Positions 16,792-24,315 of a DNA stretch of 64,000 nt are shown here, one piece after another. Position 1 is the stretch's first letter. The number at the start of each line of letters is the position of its first letter. The notes below the pieces were generated by a model. It was not told the DNA's origin, did no database searches, and saw only the letters and a program-made list of their open reading frames with translations. The position numbers and the translations under genes were made by a program. Source of the stretch: Afipia clevelandensis ATCC 49720 (lineage in GTDB: Bacteria; Pseudomonadota; Alphaproteobacteria; Rhizobiales; Xanthobacteraceae); assembly GCF_000336555.1 (NCBI RefSeq), contig NZ_KB375281.1, positions 2,964,926 through 3,028,925 of the forward strand. Reading direction: 5' to 3'.

Positions 16792-17985
16792 TTACTGGTC
16801 GTCGAGCACCTTGCCGAAACCGACCCAGCTCTTGCCGTCGAAGCGGCGGAGCAGAAGCTGCTGGAACGGCAGATAATCGTCCGGCCCTGTATTGACCGTG
16901 ATCCCGGGCAGCAACAGCGGCAGGTGCACGTCCTTGAGCGAAGCGGCCTGACGCCTGATGTTCTCGCTGCTGAAGTCGTCCTTGCAGGCCTTGAGCACGG
17001 CGACCATCAACTGCGCGTAGTGATAGCCGGCGGAATAGTTGGAGTTGTTCAGGTCGGCATTCGGCATGTACTGCTTCATGAACGCGAAGAACTCTTTCAC
17101 GCCGGGATCGTTCGCCCATTGCACGTCATTGACGTCTTTCTGGTTGCTCGACGAAATCATGCCGACGGCATTCTCCAGTCCGGCCGGGGCGAGGAAGGAA
17201 ATCGACGCCGCCGAAGTCGGCAGGAACGTCATGTCGGGTTTCCAGCCCAGTTCGGCGATGCCCTTGATGAGCTGCGACGTGAACTTTCCGAGCACCACGC
17301 CGAACAGCACGTCGGCGCCGGATGCCTTCAGTGTCGCAAGCTGCGAATTGATGGTGGGCGCAGTCACTTCATAGCTCGCCTCGGCCACGATCATGGTTGC
17401 GGCCTTGGCGCCCAGCGCGCGCTTGAAGCCGCCGACATAGTCACGGCCGAAATCATCATTTTGCGCCAGAATGGCAATCTTCGCATCCGGCTTGGTCGCC
17501 AGGATATGCTTGGCGTAGATCACGCCTTCGGATGCATAGGCGGCCATGCCCGGCATCGTATAGGGGAAGCCCTTCGGATCGGCCCATTTGGTCGCGCCGC
17601 TGAGAACGAACAGTTGCGGAATCTTCTTGCCGTTGAGATAGCGATGCACAGCGTTGTTGGTCGCGGTGCCGAGCGAGGCGAACATCACCTGCACTTCGTC
17701 CTGTTCGACCAGCTTGCGGGTGTGCTCGACAGTTTTCGGCGGCGAATAGGCGTCATCCATGCTGATGAACTTGATCTTGCGCCCGTTGATGCCGCCTTCG
17801 GCATTGATCTTCTCGAAATACGCCTCCTGCACCCGGCCGATCATGCCGAAGCCCGACAGCGGCCCGCTGTAGGGCAAGGTCTGGCCGATGCGGATCTCCC
17901 CCTTTGTATCCGCCTGCACCTGTGTGATCCCGAACGCCACGAGCGTCAGGACCGCAAGCGTCCGTATTGATCCAGCTTTCATCAT
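16792..17985 (-). CDS. ABC transporter substrate-binding protein (LivK-like)
   Basis: A 397-residue Peripla_BP_6 protein. The signal peptide ends near VQADTKGE, and GEIRIGQTLPYSGPLSGFGMIGR is the first strand and ligand loop. IAILAQNDDFGRDYVGGFKRAL is the conserved N-lobe segment. Close relatives sit beside acyl-CoA ligases and carry aromatic or other hydrophobic carboxylates as well as amino acids, which fits the neighbouring ligase. No permease genes are present. It lies 63 bases after the flavin monooxygenase gene and has GGGAGGAAA before its ATG at 17985. Confidence 0.87.
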   Translation of the reverse strand: MMKAGSIRTLAVLTLVAFGITQVQADTKGEIRIGQTLPYSGPLSGFGMIGRVQEAYFEKINAEGGINGRKIKFISMDDAYSPPKTVEHTRKLVEQDEVQVMFASLGTATNNAVHRYLNGKKIPQLFVLSGATKWADPKGFPYTMPGMAAYASEGVIYAKHILATKPDAKIAILAQNDDFGRDYVGGFKRALGAKAATMIVAEASYEVTAPTINSQLATLKASGADVLFGVVLGKFTSQLIKGIAELGWKPDMTFLPTSAASISFLAPAGLENAVGMISSSNQKDVNDVQWANDPGVKEFFAFMKQYMPNADLNNSNYSAGYHYAQLMVAVLKACKDDFSSENIRRQAASLKDVHLPLLLPGITVNTGPDDYLPFQQLLLRRFDGKSWVGFGKVLDDQ

Positions 17986-18048
17986 GCTCTTTCCTCCCGG
18001 TTGGTTATTGTTGTGAGGCCGCGCTTTTGCGCGTGCCCTGGACGCCGA

Positions 18049-19023
18049 TCAGGCGCTGATGCGCTTTGCAAAATCTCCGGTGGCGTCGTTGAACTCACCC
18101 TTCAGGCGCTCCACCAGTTCGGCCACCGACGGCACGTCTGTGATCTGGCCGATGCCCTGTCCGCAGCCCCAGATGTCGCGCCAGGCTTTGGCTTTCATGT
18201 TGCCGCCGGAGCCGAAATTCATTTTGGTCTTGTCCGCCACCGGCAGGTTGGCGGGATCGAGACCCGCGGCCGCGATCGAGGGGCCGAGATAATTGCCGTG
18301 AACGCCGGTGAACAGGTTGGTGTAGACCGTGTCATGCGCGGCGTATTCGGTCAGCGCCTTCTTGTAGGCTTCATCGGCATTGGCCTCGACGGTCGCGATA
18401 AAGCGCGTGCCCATGTAGGCCATGTCGGCGCCGAGCGCGAGCGCGGAGGCGATGCCCCAGCCATCGGAAATCGCGCCCGAGAGCAGGATCGTGCCCTTGA
18501 ACCATTGCTTCACTTCACGCACCAGCGCGAAGGGCGACAGCGTTCCCGCATGCCCGCCTGCACCTGCGCAAACCAGAATGAGACCGTCGACGCCCTGCTC
18601 CGCCGCCTTGCGCGCGTGCTTCACGTTGATGACATCGTGGAACACCACGCCGCCATAGGAGTGCGCCGCGTCGACGATTTCGGACGGCGGGCGCAGCGAG
18701 GTGATGATGACCGGAACCTTGTGCTTCACGCAGGTTTCCATGTCCTTCATCAGGCGATCGTTGGAGGCGTGGCAAATCTGGTTGACCGCGTAGGGCGCGA
18801 CCTTCTTGTCGGGGTTGTTCGCCTGATACTCGCCAAGCTCATCCTCGATCTGGGTCAGCCATTCGCCGAGCTTTTCCGCAGGCCGCGCGTTGAGCGCCGG
18901 GAATGAGCCGACGACACCCGCCTTGCACTGGGCGATGACGAGTTCAGGACCCGAGACAATAAACAGCGGCGATCCGAGAACGGGCAGTTCAAGTTTACCG
19001 GCGAGCGAGGCTGGAAGCGGCAT
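18049..19023 (-). CDS. NAD(P)H-dependent flavin oxidoreductase / nitronate monooxygenase
   Basis: A 324-residue FMN-dependent TIM-barrel protein of the 2-nitropropane dioxygenase family. Typical segments are ELPVLGSPLFIVSGPELVIAQCKAGVVGSFPALN at the N terminus (first part of the barrel), the glycine-rich phosphate loop GAGGHAGTLSPF and LSGAISDGWGIASALALGADMAYMGTRF (its beginning and end bracket the second FMN phosphate site). Members oxidise alkyl nitronates or reduce quinones and enoyl compounds. The frame runs to 19122, but ATG 19023 fits the family start and has AGGAAC upstream. It heads the operon with the binding protein and ligase and is divergent from the LysR gene. Confidence 0.85.
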   Translation of the reverse strand: MPLPASLAGKLELPVLGSPLFIVSGPELVIAQCKAGVVGSFPALNARPAEKLGEWLTQIEDELGEYQANNPDKKVAPYAVNQICHASNDRLMKDMETCVKHKVPVIITSLRPPSEIVDAAHSYGGVVFHDVINVKHARKAAEQGVDGLILVCAGAGGHAGTLSPFALVREVKQWFKGTILLSGAISDGWGIASALALGADMAYMGTRFIATVEANADEAYKKALTEYAAHDTVYTNLFTGVHGNYLGPSIAAAGLDPANLPVADKTKMNFGSGGNMKAKAWRDIWGCGQGIGQITDVPSVAELVERLKGEFNDATGDFAKRISA

Positions 19024-19084
19024 CGGAGGGTTCCTGTTCTGAATGTAAGCAACAATAACATCTTGACCGGAGCCTCTGGATGTC

Positions 19085-19114
19085 CAATCTTGAACAATTG
19101 AGACATCAAGATTG
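19085..19114. promoter_or_regulatory. Inverted repeat, probable LysR-family operator
   Basis: CAATCTTGA (19085-19093) and TCAAGATTG (19106-19114) are perfect 9-bp inverted arms with a 12-base spacer, in the 97-base gap between the monooxygenase operon and the LysR gene. The right arm ends six bases before the regulator's ATG. This fits LysR-type dyads that serve both autorepression and activation of the divergent operon. Confidence 0.65.
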
Positions 19115-19120
19115 AACAGC

Positions 19121-20020
19121 ATGGATTGGGATCTCTGCAGAACGTTCCTCGCCGTCGCCGAATCCGGCAGCTACCTCGCCGCGGCCCGGCGGCTGCGCTC
19201 CAGCCATCCGACCGTGAGCCGTGACATCGCCGCGCTGGAAGCCCAGCTCGGGACCAAACTGTTTGTCCGATCCAATGAAGGGCTGACTCTCACCGCGCAG
19301 GGCCGTCGCTTCCGCGAACACACGACCGCGATGGAGGCGGCTGCGCTGCGCGCCGAGGCCGCTGTGTCGGCGAAAGGCACTAAGGCGCGCGGGCTGGTGA
19401 AATTCTCCATCGGCCCGACGCTCGCGGCCTACTGGCTGATGCCGCACATGGCATCCTTTATCGCGGAGCATCCCGACGTTCAGATCGAGTTCGTCACGCA
19501 TCCGTTTCCGGTCAGCGTACGCAAGCGCGAGGCCGACATCGTGCTGCGCATCTACCAGAGCGGCGACGAAAATCTCGTCGGCCGCAAGATCGCGCGGCTG
19601 GGCGTCGGCTTCTATGCCTCGCGCGATTACGCGGCGCGGCATCCCCTGCCCGCGAGTCGCGACGACTGGAAACATCATAGCGTCATCGGCTTCGCAGACC
19701 GCGCCTCCAATGCCGAACTCGGCCGCTGGAGCGATCACGTCGCGCGGCAGGCCTCCGTGGCGATGCGCTGCTCGTCGCAGGCCGACATGCTGGCCGCCGT
19801 GCGCGCCGGGGTCGGCATCTGCGCCATGTCCTGCATCGTGGCCGATGCGCATGACGACCTGATCCGCGTTTCGCCGCATAAGCTCGCCGGAATTTCCGAT
19901 ATCTGGCTATTGGCGCATCCCGACCTGATCGACCTTCCGCCGGTGCGCGCGGTGATCAATTTCGTCACCCAGCGCTCGCGCATCGACCGCGAGATTCTCA
20001 GCGGCGGCGCTAAAGTTTAG
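19121..20020 (+). CDS. LysR-family transcriptional regulator
   Basis: A 299-residue LTTR. The N-terminal winged helix is at 1-62 (CRTFLAVAESGSYLAAARRLRSSHPTVSRDIAALEAQLG spans the recognition helix) and the effector domain follows from about 90 (GLVKFSIGPTLAAYWLMP). It is divergent from the monooxygenase-binding protein-ligase operon and probably controls it through the dyad at 19085-19114. ATG 19121 is taken; an in-frame TTG at 19112 lies inside the dyad and is less likely. The inducer is unknown, possibly the transported acid or its CoA ester. Confidence 0.87.
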   Translation: MDWDLCRTFLAVAESGSYLAAARRLRSSHPTVSRDIAALEAQLGTKLFVRSNEGLTLTAQGRRFREHTTAMEAAALRAEAAVSAKGTKARGLVKFSIGPTLAAYWLMPHMASFIAEHPDVQIEFVTHPFPVSVRKREADIVLRIYQSGDENLVGRKIARLGVGFYASRDYAARHPLPASRDDWKHHSVIGFADRASNAELGRWSDHVARQASVAMRCSSQADMLAAVRAGVGICAMSCIVADAHDDLIRVSPHKLAGISDIWLLAHPDLIDLPPVRAVINFVTQRSRIDREILSGGAKV

Positions 20021-20185
20021 CCCGGCGCCGCGGATCGTTGACTTCGCGAAGCGCGACAGGTCAACAGCTATATATTCCTTCTGCCTCATTGCCTGCGCGC
20101 GTGAATCCGGCGCAAAGTGCCCTCCGCCGCCGTTAGAAGTCGGCATGCGTTTCAAACAAGGCGTCACTTGTTACGGGAGAACACC

Positions 20186-21316
20186 ATGGGTTTCGAGGGA
20201 CTTGAACTGCGCTCCTTGATCAAGAAGAGCGGCGAACTTGAACTGTCGCTGGCCAAGGTCAAGATTCCCGAACCCGCCGCCGACGAAGTCGTGGTCCGAG
20301 TCGAAGGCGCGCCGATCAACCCGTCGGATCTCGGCCTGCTGCTCGGCGCCGCCGACATGACCACCGCGAAATCATCCGGCTCCGGCGACAGCATCGTTGT
20401 GACAGCCACCGTGCCGCAGCCGCTGATGCGCGCCATGGCAGGTCGCCTCGATGAGTCCATGCCGGTCGGGAATGAAGGCGCGGGCGTCGTGGTCGCCGCC
20501 GGAAGCTCCAGCCGCGCGCAGTCGATGATGGGCAAGATGGTCGCGATGATCGGCGGCGCGATGTACGCGCAATATCGCTGCATCAAGGCCGCCGACTGCA
20601 TGGTGCTGCCCGATGGCACCACTGCGGCCGAAGGCGCGTCGTGCTTTGTCAATCCGCTCACCTCGCTCGGCATGACCGAGACCATGCGCCGCGAGGGACA
20701 TACCGCGCTGGTTCACACCGCGGCCGCCTCGAACCTCGGTCAGATGCTGAACAAGATCTGCATCAAGGACGGCATCGGCCTCGTGAACATCGTGCGCAGC
20801 GCCGAGCAGGCGGAGATTCTGCGCAAACTCGGCGCGACGCATATCTGCGATTCCACCAGCGCAACCTTCATGGAAGATCTGACACAGGCGCTGATCGCCA
20901 CCGGCGCGACACTGGCGTTCGACGCGATCGGCGGCGGCAAGCTGGCGGGCCAGATTCTCACCTGCATGGAAATCGCGGCCAACAAGACCGCGAAGGTCTA
21001 CAGCCGCTACGGCTCGACCGTTCACAAGCAGGTCTATATCTACGGCGGTCTCGATACCCGCCCGACCGAACTCAACCGGAATTTCGGCATGACATGGGGT
21101 CTCGGCGGCTGGCTGCTGTTTCCGTTCCTGCAGAAGATCGGCCCGGCGGAGGCGCAGAAACTGCGCGAGCGTGTCGCCGCCGAACTCAAGACCACGTTCG
21201 CCAGTCACTACACACAGGAGGTGTCGCTTCAGGAAGCGCTGCAATTGCCGAACATCGCAGCTTACGCCAAGCGCGCGACCGGCGAGAAGTTCCTGATCAA
21301 CCCGAACAAGGGCTAA
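20186..21316 (+). CDS. Zinc-independent MDR-family oxidoreductase (quinone reductase-like)
   Basis: A 376-residue medium-chain dehydrogenase/reductase. GroES-like residues 30-150 contain NPSDLGLLLGAAD and VGNEGAGVVVAAG. The Rossmann half starts near ALVHTAAASNLGQMLNKIC, where a usual GxGxxG is replaced by AAASNLG as in quinone reductase and crotonyl-CoA reductase relatives. No catalytic zinc cysteines are seen. A long insertion (GGAADMTTAKSSGSGDS type) is unusual for simple quinone reductases. It probably uses NADPH to reduce a quinone or enone. ATG 20186 has GGGAGA six bases upstream. A bidirectional terminator follows it. Confidence 0.82.
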   Translation: MGFEGLELRSLIKKSGELELSLAKVKIPEPAADEVVVRVEGAPINPSDLGLLLGAADMTTAKSSGSGDSIVVTATVPQPLMRAMAGRLDESMPVGNEGAGVVVAAGSSSRAQSMMGKMVAMIGGAMYAQYRCIKAADCMVLPDGTTAAEGASCFVNPLTSLGMTETMRREGHTALVHTAAASNLGQMLNKICIKDGIGLVNIVRSAEQAEILRKLGATHICDSTSATFMEDLTQALIATGATLAFDAIGGGKLAGQILTCMEIAANKTAKVYSRYGSTVHKQVYIYGGLDTRPTELNRNFGMTWGLGGWLLFPFLQKIGPAEAQKLRERVAAELKTTFASHYTQEVSLQEALQLPNIAAYAKRATGEKFLINPNKG

Positions 21317-21350
21317 AACCCGGCTTGCCGTTACAGTGCCGCGCCAAATA

Positions 21351-21378
21351 AAAAGGCCCCGGGAAACCGGGGCCTTTT
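21351..21378. terminator. Bidirectional intrinsic terminator
   Basis: AAAAGGCCCCGG (21351-21362), loop GAAA, CCGGGGCCTTTT (21367-21378). The A-run and T-run flank a perfect GC stem, so it can end both the oxidoreductase transcript and the convergent porin transcript. Confidence 0.9.
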
Positions 21379-21409
21379 GTTGTCTTTCGACGAACTCAGT
21401 ACTTATCAA

Positions 21410-22129
21410 TCAGTACTTCGCGACGACCGGGCCACCCCAGTTGAAGCGATAGTTCAGGCCAACCTTCACAGTGTGGAGGTCGTCCTTGTAGGACAGAGCG
21501 CCAGCCGCCGAAGCAACGTTGGTCGTGTCGAAGTTGTAGTACTGGTACTCAACCTTGGCCGACCAGGCCGGAGCGAACATGTATTCGAGGCCGCCACCGA
21601 CGGTGTAGCCGGTCGACTGGCGGTCGGTCACAGCCGGCAGGAAGCCAGCGGTTGCAGCAAGGCCGTTGTCGTCACGGAACGCGACACCGCCCTTGGCGTA
21701 GATCAGGCCCGGACCCCAGGTGTAGCCGAGGCGGCCGGTGACCGAAGCGAGCCAGTCGGACTTGTCACGGAACGAGTCCACGCCGTTGGTGAAGGTGCGG
21801 TTGTTGTCCGAGAGGCCCGAGATCTGACCTTCGATACCGACCAGCCAGTTCGGAGCGAACTGGTAGTCAGCGCCGATCTGACCGCCGCCGAGGAAGGCTG
21901 CGTCGCGGTTGTTGCCGGTCAGGCCGGGGATCGTTGTGGCGTAGCCGTTGTCGCCACCGAAGGCTGCGCCGATGTGCACACCGGCGTAAAAGCCGGTCCA
22001 GTTGTAGATCGGTGCAGGCGCGTAAACCGGCGCCTTGGTGTAGGTGCGAGGGCCGAGGTCCGCGGCGAGAGCGGCAGTCGAAGCCAGCAGGGTGGCGGAC
22101 AAGGCCAGGAAAGCAGAACGAATACGCAT
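21410..22129 (-). CDS. Outer-membrane beta-barrel protein, Omp25/RopB porin family
   Basis: A 239-residue protein. A signal peptide of 22 residues ends STAALAA. The mature part begins with the Rhizobiales pattern YNWTGFYAGVHIGAAFGGDNG, then alternates aromatic and polar residues as expected for an eight-stranded barrel. It finishes VGLNYRFNWGGPVVAKY with an aromatic final residue that serves as an outer-membrane insertion signal. Family members (Omp25 of Brucella, RopB of rhizobia) are abundant surface proteins that stabilise the envelope and link to lipopolysaccharide. GGGGAA precedes the ATG. Codon use is highly regular, as in a strongly expressed gene. Confidence 0.87.
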   Translation of the reverse strand: MRIRSAFLALSATLLASTAALAADLGPRTYTKAPVYAPAPIYNWTGFYAGVHIGAAFGGDNGYATTIPGLTGNNRDAAFLGGGQIGADYQFAPNWLVGIEGQISGLSDNNRTFTNGVDSFRDKSDWLASVTGRLGYTWGPGLIYAKGGVAFRDDNGLAATAGFLPAVTDRQSTGYTVGGGLEYMFAPAWSAKVEYQYYNFDTTNVASAAGALSYKDDLHTVKVGLNYRFNWGGPVVAKY

Positions 22130-22387
22130 GGTTTTTCCCCGTGTTGAGTTGGGACGGACCCTATTGGCCCCCCGGTTAATGAAAAATGGAGACGGGGCGT
22201 TTCAGTTCCTGCCCGGGGGGATCGCGCGCCTCATTCCCTGCGAGCGTGACAAAAAAGAGACTCTTGGGGCCGGTTTGGAAAGGAGGCGTTAGGCATAACG
22301 TGCGTCGCCGCCGCAGGCCCTGCCCGGTGCAAGCCGTCTCTTCCGCCCAACCTGCGGTCGCTATTCTTGATGCTGCGGAGAATTCTC

Positions 22388-22477
22388 TGGCGGAGAGAGC
22401 GGGATTCGAACCCGCGATACGGTTTCCCGTATACACACTTTCCAGGCGTGCGCCTTCAACCACTCGGCCACCTCTCC
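22388..22477 (-). tRNA. tRNA-Ser (anticodon GGA)
   Basis: The reverse strand gives a 90-base type II tRNA. GGAGAGG at the 5' end pairs with the acceptor 3' side, which is followed by an encoded CCA. The D-loop GCCGAGTGGTTGAAGG, anticodon loop CTGGAAA, a long variable arm and GGTTCGAATCC are all present. The long variable arm and GGA anticodon identify serine, decoding UCC and UCU. Confidence 0.95.
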
Positions 22478-22567
22478 GTGGCGCCTGTCATGAAGGGACC
22501 CGCGCCGATTTGCAAGAGAGCGCGGGCTTCCGGTCGAAATATTCCCTAAATATTTGAGATTTATGCG

Positions 22568-24064
22568 CTAATTGGCTATCGGGCGGGGCGCAAAGCGGGA
22601 CGGATCGCGCATCTGGCCGCCGCTCAGGGCCGGTCCGCTGGCCAGCCGGAGCGGCCGAACAACCGATGGCGAAAGGCTGGGGCCTGCCGCCCCGCGCGTC
22701 GCCTCCAGCGCGTCGATAAATCCGGCAAACCAGTTATGGATGGTTCCGGCGCGCAGCTTCCTCATCATGGCCTCCCACCGCATCCGCCGTTCAGTCGCGG
22801 GCATCGAGAGCGCCGTGGCGATGCCCCGCGCCATGCCGTCGATGTCGTGCGGATTGACCAGCAGCGCGGTGTCCAGTTCGTTCGCGGCACCGGCGAACTT
22901 CGACAGCACCAGGACGCCGGGGTCGATCGGATTTTGCGCGGCGACATATTCCTTGGCGACTAGGTTCATTCCGTCATGCAGCGGTGTCACCACACCGACC
23001 TGCGCGGCGCGATAGAAGCCGGCCAGTACAGTCTGGCTGAACCCCTTGCTCAGATAGCGGATCGGCGTCCAGTCCACCTCGCCATGACGGCCGTTGACCT
23101 CGGTGACCTGCTTCGACAGTTCATCCTGAAGGTTGCTGTAGGCCTCGATGCCGCCGCGCGATGGCGTCGCGATCTGCAGCAGGGAGACCGACCGCTTCAG
23201 CGACGGCTGGATTTCAAACAGCCGGTCGAACGCGCTGATGCGATTGACCAGCCCCTTGGAATAATCGACCCGGTCGACGCCGATCGCGAGCCGTTCGCCG
23301 TGCAGGCTCTTGCGCAGACGGGATACGTCGGGATGCGAGGCCGCGCGCTGGGCCTGCGCCGCGAACCCATCGACGTCGATACCGATAGGAAAAACTCCGA
23401 TGCGCGAGGTGCCGAACCGCGACGAGACCAGTTCGCCATCGACATCAAGACCCAGTTCCGCCTGCAGATAGTCAGCGAAATTCTCGCAGTCGTCCTCGGT
23501 CTGGAATCCAATCAGATCGTAGGCCAGCATCGCCTCGACCAGATCGCGGTGATGCGGCACGCCCGAAATCACACGCCGCGAAGGCCAGGGCGTATGGAGG
23601 AAGAAGCCCAGCGGATTGCCGACGCCGAGATCGCGCATCTCCGCGCCGAGCGTCAGAAAATGATAATCCTGAATCCAGAACGCGGCGGTCGGCTTGTTGA
23701 AACGCATCAGCGCACGCGCCATGAATGCGTTCACTTCGCGATAAGACTGATAATCATCCAGGGAAACCTTGATCAGATCGTTGCGCGAATGCAGCGCGGG
23801 CCATAACGCGGAATTCGCGAAGCCTTCATAATATCCGCCGTAGTGAGCCGCAGGCAGATCGAGCAAGGCCAGCGCGCCTGCGCCAAGCGATTCGATTTCC
23901 GCGAACGAATCCTTCGAGATGTTGTCGCGCACGCGGCCCGAAGAGCCCACCCAGATCGCGCCTGATTTTTCCACCACTGGCAACAGAGCCGCCGCCAGTC
24001 CACCGGTCATCGGTTCATTTGCTTTTGCCCGCGCGACACGATTGGAAACGACAACGAGATCCAC
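22568..24064 (-). CDS. otsA: Trehalose-6-phosphate synthase OtsA
   Basis: A 498-residue GT20 glycosyltransferase that joins UDP-glucose and glucose-6-phosphate to give trehalose-6-phosphate. Conserved segments are MDLVVVSNRVAR, VWVGSSGR-like IWVGSSGR, IQDYHFLTLG, FLHTPWPS, GVDRVDYSKGL (the base-binding Arg/Lys pair) and DGMNLVAKEYVA. The start is GTG 24064, with GGAGGGG five bases upstream. It is the last gene after MFS, otsB and GH15 on the same strand but is separated from GH15 by 251 bases that contain an 18-bp palindrome and a possible EcfG promoter, so it can be expressed alone. Trehalose protects against osmotic and desiccation stress. Confidence 0.93.
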   Translation of the reverse strand: MDLVVVSNRVARAKANEPMTGGLAAALLPVVEKSGAIWVGSSGRVRDNISKDSFAEIESLGAGALALLDLPAAHYGGYYEGFANSALWPALHSRNDLIKVSLDDYQSYREVNAFMARALMRFNKPTAAFWIQDYHFLTLGAEMRDLGVGNPLGFFLHTPWPSRRVISGVPHHRDLVEAMLAYDLIGFQTEDDCENFADYLQAELGLDVDGELVSSRFGTSRIGVFPIGIDVDGFAAQAQRAASHPDVSRLRKSLHGERLAIGVDRVDYSKGLVNRISAFDRLFEIQPSLKRSVSLLQIATPSRGGIEAYSNLQDELSKQVTEVNGRHGEVDWTPIRYLSKGFSQTVLAGFYRAAQVGVVTPLHDGMNLVAKEYVAAQNPIDPGVLVLSKFAGAANELDTALLVNPHDIDGMARGIATALSMPATERRMRWEAMMRKLRAGTIHNWFAGFIDALEATRGAAGPSLSPSVVRPLRLASGPALSGGQMRDPSRFAPRPIAN

Positions 24065-24079
24065 AGGGTCCCCTCCCTA

Positions 24080-24097
24080 GTTTTGCGTACGCAAAAC
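24080..24097. promoter_or_regulatory. 18-bp perfect palindrome upstream of otsA
   Basis: GTTTTGCGTACGCAAAAC is a perfect palindrome that ends 16 bases upstream of the otsA GTG, just beyond its ribosome-binding site. Its size and symmetry resemble operators of LacI- or GntR-type repressors. If the promoter at 24099-24123 is real, the palindrome covers its transcription start, a position suited to repression. No matching regulator gene is in the window. Confidence 0.6.
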
Positions 24098-24098
24098 C

Positions 24099-24123
24099 AA
24101 CACCTGTTCATCAATATGGTTCC
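24099..24123 (-). promoter_or_regulatory. Candidate EcfG (general stress sigma) promoter of otsA
   Basis: On the minus strand GGAAC (24123-24119) is followed after 16 bases by TGTT (24102-24099). The alphaproteobacterial EcfG consensus is GGAAC, 16-17 bases, then CGTT. The spacing fits and one base of the -10 element differs. otsA is a known member of this regulon in several rhizobia. Confidence 0.42.
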
Positions 24124-24212
24124 TCGCCACCCTCTCGACTGATTCACGTCAAACTTGGGCGCTCAATGCGGAACCGGGTTCCATTAAGACAAAAGGTTGG
24201 CCGATTAAAAGC

Positions 24213-24266
24213 AATCTGCATAGTCTTGACACACCTCGAATTGCGCAACGCGCACCTATGCAGATT
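24213..24266. repeat. Long-spaced 11-bp inverted repeat in the otsA leader region
   Basis: AATCTGCATAG (24213-24223) and CTATGCAGATT (24256-24266) are perfect inverted arms separated by 32 bases, between the GH15 stop codon and otsA. It could be a looping or dimer-binding operator, or a long-loop RNA hairpin at the GH15 3' end. No U-tract follows. Confidence 0.5.
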
Positions 24267-24315
24267 ACCTCCCGTTTGAGTCGTGAACGTTACAACCCTT
24301 GCGATGAAACGCGCA

